A stretch of 5,141 nt of DNA from Planctomycetaceae bacterium. Lineage in GTDB: Bacteria; Planctomycetota; Planctomycetia; Pirellulales; UBA1268. Numbering within the stretch: the stretch's first letter is position 1; each line of letters opens with the position of its first letter. The DNA is taken from NCBI GenBank assembly GCA_009691925.1, contig SIAG01000311.1, positions 1 to 5,141 on the forward strand. The letters run 5' to 3'. Positions 1-5,141 of the stretch are shown in pieces. The notes under the pieces were generated by a model, which did no database searches, was not told where the DNA came from, and saw nothing but the letters and a program-made list of their open reading frames with translations. The position numbers and the translations under genes are program-made.

Positions 1-151
1 GACAGGGGACCTCGATGACGGCCTTGTCGGTCTCGACTTCCAGGAGCGCCTGGCCTGGCTTGACCACGTCCCCGGGGGAGACGAACACGCTGACGACATC
101 GCCGGAGGCGATATTTTCGCCCAGATCGGGCAACTTGAAATCGGTGGCCAT
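1..151 (-). CDS. aceF: Dihydrolipoamide acetyltransferase (PDH E2), N-terminal fragment
   Basis: E2 accepts the acetyl group from E1 on a swinging lipoyl arm and passes it to coenzyme A; it also forms the structural core of the cytoplasmic PDH complex. Only the first 50 codons are present, and the gene runs off the left edge. They read as the first half or more of a biotinyl/lipoyl domain: it opens MATDFKLPDLGENI, the usual start of these domains, and the lipoylation motif ETDKA gives the acceptor lysine at residue 43 (codon at 23-25). The number of lipoyl domains, the E1/E3-binding domain and the catalytic domain lie outside the window. The start is fixed by the family-typical N-terminus, although no purine-rich ribosome binding site precedes it. 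It lies 85 bp after the aceE stop on the same strand, so co-transcription with aceE is likely. Another 2-oxoacid dehydrogenase E2 would look similar over this stretch; the aceE neighbour argues for pyruvate. Confidence 0.9.
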   Translation of the reverse strand, partial: MATDFKLPDLGENIASGDVVSVFVSPGDVVKPGQALLEVETDKAVIEVPC

Positions 152-236
152 GGTGGGGTCGCGGGGGGAAACGGGCGGGGGAGGGAAAGGAGGGAGTCCC
201 GGCATGGGCGACGGGCACCACGACGGAGGGGATGGA
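152..236 (-). other. aceE-aceF spacer, pyrimidine-rich on the transcribed-sense strand
   Basis: This 85-bp gap separates the aceE stop from the aceF start. Read on the minus strand, roughly 197 to 160 is almost all C and T. I see no T-tract terminator, no clear promoter and no Shine-Dalgarno sequence. A weak possible stem (CCCG/CGGG around 197-217) is not convincing. The simplest reading is an untranslated linker within an aceE-aceF transcript. Confidence 0.5.
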
Positions 237-3071
237 TCAGGCGCTGGCGGCGTCGATTTTCTCCGCATCGACGCCCAGCGAGGTGATCGCCTCGGCGACG
301 ATCTCGGCACCGATGGCACCGGCGGCCGCAAGCCTGGAGAGCACGCCGACGGCGATGCACTCGGCATCGACCTCGAAATGGCGCCGCAGTCGTGGCCGCG
401 ATTCACTCCGCCCGAAACCGTCGGTCCCCATCACGAACAGCCCCCCCGGAATCCAGGGATCGAGTTGCTCAGGGACGGTCCGGACATGATCACTGGCAGC
501 AACAAAGATCCCCTCGGCGGCGCCCAGGGTCTCCTCGAGGTAGCTGCGACGCGGCGTCTGGGTCGGATGAAGCATGTTCCAGTGCCGGCAGGCCAGCGCC
601 TCGCGGCGCAGTTCCTTCCAGCTCGTCACGCTCCACACCGTGCTCGTCACGCCGAAGCGGTCGGCGAGGATCTCACCGGCGCGGATCACCTCCCGCAGAA
701 TCGATCCGGAGCCGAGCAGCTGGACGGGGGGGAGGGATCCGCCCTTTCCCTTCTTCGCCCCCTTCGCCGTGACCGGCTTGGCGGGGTTCTCACGGAGCCG
801 GTAGGCCCCCTTCACGATCCCTTCCTCGCAGCCGGCCGGCATTGCCGGCATCTCGTAGTTCTCGTTGTAGATCGTCAGGTAGTAGATCCAGTCCTCCCCC
901 TTGGCGTACATCCGCTCCATACCGTCGAGCATGATCACGGTCGTCTCGTAGACGAACGCCGGGTCGTAGGCCTTAACCGTCGGATAGGCCATCGCGAACA
1001 GATGGCTGTGGCCGTCTTGGTGCTGCAATCCCTCGCCATTGAGCGAGGTGCGGCCGGCGGTGCCGCCGAGGAGGAATCCCCGGGCCCGGCAGTCGCAAGC
1101 GGCCCAGATCAAATCGCCGATCCGCTGAAAGCCGAACATCGAGTAGTAGATGAACATCGGGATCATCGGCACGCCGTGCGTCGCATACGCCGTTCCGGCG
1201 GCGATAAAACTCGCCATGCTCCCCGCCTCGGTGATCCCCTCCTCGAGGACTTGCCCGTCCTTTGCCTCGCGGTAGTAGAGGAGCTGATCGGAGTCGACCG
1301 GCTCGTAGAGCTGCCCGGTATGGGCGTAGATCCCGCACTGCTTGAAGAGCGGATCCATGCCGAAGGTCCGCGACTCGTCGGGGACGATCGGGACGATGTA
1401 CTTCCCCACCGACTTGTCCTTGAGCAGCGACGCCATGAGCGTCACCACCCCGGTCGTGGTCGAGACCTCACGACCTGCGCTCTTCTCAATAAAAGGGATG
1501 TAGTCGGCGAGCTTGGGAACCTCGAGCCGCGGGGAATCGAGCGGACGGGTCGGCACGTAGCCCCCGAGCGCCTCGCGCCGTTCCCGCAGATACTTCATCT
1601 CCGGCGAATCCTCGGAGGGCCGGTAGAACGGCGCCTTGGCGACCTCGTCGTCGGAGATCGGGATCCCGAAACGGGAGCGGAAGGCCCGCAATTCGTCCTC
1701 GTTGAGCTTCTTCTGCTGGTGGGTGACGTTGCGCCCCTCGCCAACCTCGCCCAGGCCGTAGCCCTTGATCGTCTTGGCGAGGATCACCGTCGGCTTGCCA
1801 GTGCAGGCCATGGCCGCCGCGTAGGCCGCATAGACCTTCTCCGGATCGTGCCCGCCACGGCGGAGCTTCTTGAGCTTCTCGTCGGAGAGATTCGCCACCA
1901 TCTCGGCGAGCTGCGGATCGGCCCCGAAGAAGTGCTCGCGGATGTAGCTGCCCGGCATGACGACATATTTCTGATACTGCCCGTCGACTACTTCGTTCAT
2001 CCGCTTGACGAGCAGGCCTTCATCGTCCTTGTCGAGGAGCGGATCCCAATCATCGCCCCAGATGACCTTGATGACGTTCCAGCCTGCGCCGCGGAAGAGC
2101 CCCTCGAGCTCCTGGATGATCTTGCCGTTGCCGCGAACGGGCCCGTCGAGCCGCTGGAGGTTGCAGTTGATGACGAACACGAGATTGTCGAGCTTCTCGC
2201 GGGCCGCCAGCGTGATCGCGCCGAGCGTCTCTGGTTCGTCGCTCTCGCCGTCACCGATGAACGACCAGACCGTCTGCCGGCTGGTATCCTTGACGCCCCG
2301 ATCCTGGAGGTATTTGTTGAACCGGGCCTGGTAAATCGCCATCAGCGGTCCGAGCCCCATCGACACCGTGGGGAACTCCCAAAACCCGGGCATCAGCCAG
2401 GGGTGCGGGTAGCTCGAGAGCCCGCCGCCGTCGGCGAGCTCGCGGCGGAAATTCTCCAACTGTTTCTCGGTGATCCGCCCCTCGACGAACGCCCGAGCGT
2501 AGATGCCGGGGGAGGCATGTCCCTGGAAATAGACCTGATCGCCGGAGAAATCTTCGCCGCGGCCGCGGATGAAGTGGTTCATCGCCACCTCGACGAGCGT
2601 CGCCGATGAAGCGAAGGTGGAAATGTGCCCACCGATGCTCTTGTCCTCACGATTGGCGCGGACGACCATCGCCATCGCGTTCCAGCGGATCATGCTCTTG
2701 ATCCGGCGCTCGACCTCCCGGTTGCCGGGAAAGAGCGGCTGCTTGTCGGCCGGGATCGTGTTGATGTAGGGCGTGGTGGCCGAGAACGGAATCGACACCC
2801 CGAGCCGATAGGCCTCCTGCTCGATGGCATGGAGGAGGTAGGCCGCCCGCTCCTCGCCCCGGCTGTTGAGCACGTAGCGGAGGGAATCGAGCCATTCCCG
2901 CGTCTCGGTCGGGTCGGTGTCGACACCGGCGGTGCCATCGACCGCGACCGGTTGCCCTGCGGATGGGTCCGTCATCCGGCCGATCGACATCTGGGCATGG
3001 GCGCCCGGGGGGAGTTGCGAAGCCTGGGTAGCTCCGTCGGTACCGAACTCGTCGATGTCGGGGCTCGCCAT
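237..3071 (-). CDS. aceE: Pyruvate dehydrogenase E1 component, homodimeric type
   Basis: E1 performs thiamine diphosphate-dependent decarboxylation of pyruvate and reductive acetylation of the E2 lipoyl group. The product is 944 aa, against about 887 for E. coli AceE, and is collinear with it from TDPTETREW (residue 52) to the C-terminus. The ThDP motif runs from GDG (273-275) to NCN (302-304). Residues matching E. coli catalytic positions are present: H149 and H185 (H106, H142), H451 in NVTHQQKK (H407, mobile loop), E615 in EEGITEAG (E571) and H684 in GLQHQDGHSH (H640). YYSMFGFQRIGD and LGTDGFGRS-like MGTDGFGRS are also typical. The extra length is about 43 N-terminal residues plus a Lys/Gly-rich insert around 760-780. 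I chose ATG 3071 because GGAG lies 6 nt upstream; the frame is open to 3386, inside lpdA. Later ATGs at 2990 and 2975 lack a comparable site. Function is secure; the exact start is likely, not proven. Confidence 0.96.
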   Translation of the reverse strand: MASPDIDEFGTDGATQASQLPPGAHAQMSIGRMTDPSAGQPVAVDGTAGVDTDPTETREWLDSLRYVLNSRGEERAAYLLHAIEQEAYRLGVSIPFSATTPYINTIPADKQPLFPGNREVERRIKSMIRWNAMAMVVRANREDKSIGGHISTFASSATLVEVAMNHFIRGRGEDFSGDQVYFQGHASPGIYARAFVEGRITEKQLENFRRELADGGGLSSYPHPWLMPGFWEFPTVSMGLGPLMAIYQARFNKYLQDRGVKDTSRQTVWSFIGDGESDEPETLGAITLAAREKLDNLVFVINCNLQRLDGPVRGNGKIIQELEGLFRGAGWNVIKVIWGDDWDPLLDKDDEGLLVKRMNEVVDGQYQKYVVMPGSYIREHFFGADPQLAEMVANLSDEKLKKLRRGGHDPEKVYAAYAAAMACTGKPTVILAKTIKGYGLGEVGEGRNVTHQQKKLNEDELRAFRSRFGIPISDDEVAKAPFYRPSEDSPEMKYLRERREALGGYVPTRPLDSPRLEVPKLADYIPFIEKSAGREVSTTTGVVTLMASLLKDKSVGKYIVPIVPDESRTFGMDPLFKQCGIYAHTGQLYEPVDSDQLLYYREAKDGQVLEEGITEAGSMASFIAAGTAYATHGVPMIPMFIYYSMFGFQRIGDLIWAACDCRARGFLLGGTAGRTSLNGEGLQHQDGHSHLFAMAYPTVKAYDPAFVYETTVIMLDGMERMYAKGEDWIYYLTIYNENYEMPAMPAGCEEGIVKGAYRLRENPAKPVTAKGAKKGKGGSLPPVQLLGSGSILREVIRAGEILADRFGVTSTVWSVTSWKELRREALACRHWNMLHPTQTPRRSYLEETLGAAEGIFVAASDHVRTVPEQLDPWIPGGLFVMGTDGFGRSESRPRLRRHFEVDAECIAVGVLSRLAAAGAIGAEIVAEAITSLGVDAEKIDAASA

Positions 3072-3077
3072 GGGCAA

Positions 3078-3081
3078 CTCC
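3078..3081 (-). promoter_or_regulatory. Ribosome binding site of aceE
   Basis: GGAG on the minus strand ends 6 nt before ATG 3071. It decides the start against the downstream in-frame ATGs at 2990 and 2975 and against the longer reading from 3386. Confidence 0.65.
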
Positions 3082-3105
3082 GGGAGGGCTGGGAGAACGT
3101 TTCCT

Positions 3106-3134
3106 ATTATTCCGCCCCTGTCGGCGGCCGTAAA
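3106..3134 (-). promoter_or_regulatory. Sigma70-type promoter candidate for aceE-aceF
   Basis: On the minus strand, TTTACG (3134-3129, 4 of 6 matches to TTGACA) is followed by a 17-nt spacer and AATAAT (3111-3106, 5 of 6 matches to TATAAT). The AT-rich -10 stands out in this GC-rich DNA. Transcription would start near 3099, leaving a leader of about 28 nt that contains the ribosome binding site. The -35 lies in the middle of a small dyad, CGGCC-TTTAC-GGCCG (3139-3125), which could be a regulator site or chance. Predicted by eye from E. coli-style consensus only. Confidence 0.5.
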
Positions 3135-3167
3135 GGCCGTTTCGTCAATGGGCCGCGCGACGAAAGT

Positions 3168-3200
3168 CGGTTCCTCGAAACGCTTTTCGACTCGGAACCG
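3168..3200 (-). terminator. Stem-loop between lpdA and aceE: terminator-like or attenuator hairpin
   Basis: In the minus-strand transcript the arm CGGTTCC, a GAG bulge, TCGAAA, the loop AGCG, TTTCGA and GGAACCG fold into a 13-bp stem with a 4-nt loop and one 3-nt bulge; all 13 pairs are Watson-Crick. It lies about 70 nt after the lpdA stop and upstream of the aceE promoter candidate. The bases after it read ACTTTCGTC, so there is only a short T run; a classical intrinsic terminator would have more. It may end or reduce lpdA transcription, or protect or process a read-through lpdA-aceE message. Confidence 0.45.
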
Positions 3201-3270
3201 GGCTGGCTGGCCACCGGCCTGCCAGGGCTCCAGCGGCGGCGGGGACTGCGCCCCTAGGGCCCCGGGGGAT

Positions 3271-4680
3271 TCAGCTCCTGGGACGGTAGATCTCGGTCGC
3301 CGTGCCGAAATAGTTCTCGGCCGCGAACGCCACCGTCTCCCCGAGGGTCGGATGGGCATGAATGGTTTCGGCGAGGTCGCGGGCACTGGCGGCCATCTCG
3401 ATGGCCAAGGCTCCTTCCGCGATCAGCTCCCCCGCCCCGGCGCCGACGATCCCGACCCCGAGGACGGTGTCGGTCTCCGGATCGACGAGGAGTTTCGTCA
3501 TCCCCTCCGTCCGCCCCAGGGCCTGGGCGCGACCACTGGCCGCCCATGGATAACGGCTGATCTCGACCGTTTGTCCGCTCGCCTGCACTTCCTGCTCGGT
3601 GAGCCCGGCCCAGGCGATCTCCGGATCGGTGAAGACCACCGCGGGGATGCAGCGCGGCGCGAACAGCGCCGGCTCGCCTTGGAGCCCCTCGACGGCGACC
3701 TTCCCCTGATGGCTGGCCCGGTGGGCGAGCATCGGCTCCCCGCAAACGTCACCGATGGCAAGGATCTTCGGGTCGCTCGTCCGCTGGTGGGCGTCGACCT
3801 GGACGAACCCCTTGGCATCGATCGTAACGGCGGTGTTCTCGAGCCCCAGGCCGTCCGAATTGGGGCGCCGACCGACCGCCACGAGAACCCGGGAGAACTC
3901 CTTCTCGAGCAGCCCCTCCGGCCCCTCGAAACGGACCAGGATCCCCTTCTTCTTGTCCTCCAATCCGGCCACTTTCGTCTTCATGTGGATCGCTTCGAAG
4001 AGCTTCTCCAGCCGCGCCTGGAGCGGCTTGACGAGATCCCGATCGGCGCCGGGGAGGAGGGTGTCGGTGAGCTCGACGACCGAGACCTTCGAGCCGAGCT
4101 CGGCATAGATCGTGCCCATCTCCAGGCCGATGTACCCGCCACCGATGACGAGGAGCGAGTCGGGGATCTCCTCGAGCTCCAGCGCCGAGGTTGAATCCAT
4201 CACCCTGGGCGTGGGCAGCGCGAAGGCCGGGATCCGGGCCGGCCGCGATCCACTCGCCAGGATGCAGTGATCGTACGTCACCGTCTGGCTGCCGTCGGCA
4301 GCGGAAACCTCGAGCGATCCCGACCCGGTGAAACGGGCCGTGCCGTGGATGATCCGGACATCGCGCCGCTGCGCGAGTTGGCCGAGCCCCCCGGTGAGTG
4401 TCGAAATCACCTTCTCTTTGCGAGCTCGGAGGGCGTCGAGCTTGATCTTCGGCTTGCCGAGGTCGATCCCCCAGGACTCCATCTCCCGCGCTTCTGCCAG
4501 CACCCGACCGACGTGGAGGAGGGCCTTGGAGGGAATGCAACCCCGCAGCAGGCAGGTGCCGCCGAGGCGCTTCTCTTGCTCGACGATCGCCACCTCCATA
4601 CCGAGATCTGCAGCGAGGAACGCCGCGGCATACCCACCGGGGCCCCCCCCGAGAACCACCAGCGGAACGTGCGTCGTCAT
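3271..4680 (-). CDS. lpdA: Dihydrolipoamide dehydrogenase (E3)
   Basis: E3 is the FAD flavoprotein that reoxidises dihydrolipoyl groups on E2 and reduces NAD+. It can serve PDH, 2-oxoglutarate dehydrogenase and the glycine cleavage system. The product is 469 aa, normal for the family. Visible in order: FAD-binding GGGPGG (11-16), the redox-active disulfide C43 and C48 in GGTCLLRGCIPSK, the NAD-binding GGGYIG (180-185) with the acidic E203 at the end of the following strand, the second FAD motif AIGD (308-311), and the C-terminal dimerisation domain with catalytic H443 and E448 in HAHPTLGE. All key residues are present. ATG 4680 is chosen because it puts the FAD motif at the usual distance from the N-terminus and has GGAG 9 nt upstream; the frame remains open to 4857. 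The gene precedes aceE by 199 bp and has its own promoter candidate. Confidence 0.97.
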   Translation of the reverse strand: MTTHVPLVVLGGGPGGYAAAFLAADLGMEVAIVEQEKRLGGTCLLRGCIPSKALLHVGRVLAEAREMESWGIDLGKPKIKLDALRARKEKVISTLTGGLGQLAQRRDVRIIHGTARFTGSGSLEVSAADGSQTVTYDHCILASGSRPARIPAFALPTPRVMDSTSALELEEIPDSLLVIGGGYIGLEMGTIYAELGSKVSVVELTDTLLPGADRDLVKPLQARLEKLFEAIHMKTKVAGLEDKKKGILVRFEGPEGLLEKEFSRVLVAVGRRPNSDGLGLENTAVTIDAKGFVQVDAHQRTSDPKILAIGDVCGEPMLAHRASHQGKVAVEGLQGEPALFAPRCIPAVVFTDPEIAWAGLTEQEVQASGQTVEISRYPWAASGRAQALGRTEGMTKLLVDPETDTVLGVGIVGAGAGELIAEGALAIEMAASARDLAETIHAHPTLGETVAFAAENYFGTATEIYRPRS

Positions 4681-4689
4681 CGGCTCGAA

Positions 4690-4693
4690 CTCC
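4690..4693 (-). promoter_or_regulatory. Ribosome binding site of lpdA
   Basis: GGAG on the minus strand lies 9 nt before ATG 4680. It supports this start over the in-frame ATG at 4857, which would add 59 residues of non-family sequence. Confidence 0.6.
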
Positions 4694-4726
4694 AATACGG
4701 CTGACAGGGCAGGACCGAGACCGGCA

Positions 4727-4757
4727 GAACCGTTGTTGTAGTTGCGGTGAACGGTTC
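4727..4757. repeat. Perfect 8-bp inverted repeat over the lpdA promoter, operator candidate
   Basis: GAACCGTT (4727-4734) and AACGGTTC (4750-4757) are exact reverse complements separated by 15 nt, with arm centres 23 bp apart, about two helical turns. One arm sits between the -35 and -10 of the lpdA promoter candidate, the other directly after the -10, around the expected transcription start. A dimeric regulator bound here would cover the promoter. The regulator is not identifiable from the sequence. Confidence 0.45.
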
Positions 4758-4763
4758 CTTCAA
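4735..4763 (-). promoter_or_regulatory. Sigma70-type promoter candidate for lpdA
   Basis: On the minus strand, TTGAAG (4763-4758, 4 of 6 matches) is followed by a 17-nt spacer and TACAAC (4740-4735, 4 of 6 matches). Transcription would start near 4728, giving a leader of about 48 nt with the ribosome binding site inside it. The inverted repeat overlapping the element makes it more credible as a control region, but the match is moderate and eye-based. Confidence 0.4.
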
Positions 4764-4855
4764 GAAACACTCCATGGACAGACCGCGGCGGACAGCCACG
4801 GCGCCCCGCTTCCCCCCGGTGCCTGCGCCCCTCCGATGACCAAGGACCGTTCACC
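4746..4855. repeat. Long-range inverted repeat pair in the divergent lpdA/HTTM control region
   Basis: GGTGAACGGTTCCTT at 4746-4760 is matched in inverted orientation at 4842-4855, whose reverse complement reads GGTGAACGGTCCTT: 14 identical bases with one base missing, including 10 uninterrupted. The left copy includes one arm of the lpdA promoter dyad; the right copy overlaps the first codons of the annotated divergent gene. It may be a set of binding sites for one regulator, or coincidence. Confidence 0.35.
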
Positions 4856-5141
4856 ATGCTTGGCCGCCGATCGCGGCGCGGGCCCCGCCGGCTTCGGCTC
4901 GGTGCGGCGGCTCGTCGGGCGGGCCACGTCGCACGACTTCCGCAGCCTCGCGGTGTTCCGCATCATCGTCGGCACGATCCTCGTCGCCGATGCCCTCGCC
5001 CGCCTCCCCGGGGCCCCGCTGACGCTCACGGCCGACGGCGTGCTTCCCCCCGATCTGGTCCGTCGGTTCATCGGCTACCCCTGGTCCTGGTCGATCGGAC
5101 TGTGGTGCGATGCCGCCTGGTGGGGCTACGGCCTGCTGTGG
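4836..5141 (+). CDS. HTTM (vitamin K-dependent carboxylase-like) membrane protein, N-terminal fragment
   Basis: An open frame of 102 codons runs off the right edge. After a polar N-terminus, SLAVFRIIVGTILVADALARL (split here as SLAVFRIIVG and TILVADALARL, about 37-57) is a first membrane helix with the FRI motif typical of HTTM-domain proteins, followed by a periplasmic-type stretch TADGVLPPDLV (65-75) and the start of a second helix, WSWSIGLW to WWGYGLLW (83-102). HTTM proteins resemble gamma-glutamyl carboxylase in their membrane part; the bacterial members mostly have no known reaction. The start is uncertain: ATG 4836 has no ribosome binding site and its first codons are less GC-rich at third positions, so GTG 4902 (residue 23) is possible. 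The gene diverges from lpdA with 155 bp between starts, and no clear plus-strand promoter is seen. Nothing links it functionally to PDH. Confidence 0.7.
   Translation, partial: MTKDRSPCLAADRGAGPAGFGSVRRLVGRATSHDFRSLAVFRIIVGTILVADALARLPGAPLTLTADGVLPPDLVRRFIGYPWSWSIGLWCDAAWWGYGLLW

Noticed and set aside
15..2609. An 864-aa open frame on the plus strand
   Set aside because: It lies antisense to aceE, is rich in Arg/Gly/Pro/Asp/Val and shows no recognisable domain. Long antisense frames without stops are common in GC-rich genes.
3252..3267. Adjacent palindromes CCCTAGGG and CCCCGGGG just after the lpdA stop as a terminator
   Set aside because: Each is a self-complementary 8-mer with no loop, and no T-tract follows. 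The hairpin at 3168-3200 is a better candidate.
3072..3386. A 105-residue upstream extension of aceE overlapping lpdA
   Set aside because: It would overlap the lpdA coding region, contain the hairpin and promoter candidate, and add proline/arginine-rich sequence; ATG 3071 with GGAG explains the start.
2917..4194. A 425-aa open frame on the plus strand
   Set aside because: Antisense across the aceE start, the gap and most of lpdA; no family motifs, while the minus strand has clear enzymes.
4681..4857. A 59-residue N-terminal extension of lpdA from ATG 4857
   Set aside because: The extra residues are not E3-like, they would cover the promoter candidate and dyad, and ATG 4680 has a good ribosome binding site and normal spacing to the FAD motif.
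4760..5071. A 103-aa minus-strand frame
   Set aside because: Antisense to the HTTM fragment and the intergenic region, with shadow-like composition.
4856..5141. Plus-strand frame from ATG 4856, with AAGGA upstream
   Set aside because: Translation is arginine-, proline- and histidine-rich with no family resemblance; the overlapping frame from 4836 encodes HTTM-like membrane helices.

Overview
The window is high-G+C bacterial DNA holding the start of a pyruvate dehydrogenase (PDH) complex locus on the minus strand and the 5' end of an unrelated membrane-protein gene on the plus strand. The single-chain (homodimeric) AceE-type E1, the style of the Lpd protein and a neighbouring HTTM-domain protein are compatible with a planctomycete. 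This assignment rests on recalled family resemblance, not on a search, and is only moderate.

Layout from right to left, in the direction of minus-strand transcription. lpdA (E3, dihydrolipoamide dehydrogenase, 469 aa) runs 4680 to 3271, with a -35/-10 promoter candidate at 4763-4735 that is overlaid by a perfect 8-bp inverted repeat. A 199-bp gap follows, holding a strong hairpin (3168-3200) and then a second promoter candidate (3134-3106). aceE (E1, 944 aa) runs 3071 to 237. After an 85-bp pyrimidine-rich gap, aceF (E2) begins at 151 and leaves the window after 50 codons, inside its first lipoyl domain. On the plus strand, starting about 4836 and diverging from lpdA across 155 bp, is the N-terminal third or less of an HTTM (vitamin K-dependent carboxylase-like) membrane protein.

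Together E1 decarboxylates pyruvate on thiamine diphosphate and transfers the acetyl group to the E2 lipoyl lysine. E2 makes acetyl-CoA, and E3 reoxidises the dihydrolipoyl group with FAD and NAD+. The gene order lpd-aceE-aceF differs from the familiar aceE-aceF-lpd. The gap between lpdA and aceE carries both a terminator-like hairpin and a promoter candidate, suggesting that E3 can be expressed separately from E1-E2.

I do not see a new biological system here. There is no mobile element, CRISPR array, tRNA or rRNA. The points worth a second look are regulatory: the dyad on the lpdA promoter, a related inverted copy near the start of the divergent gene, and the lpdA-aceE intergenic hairpin.
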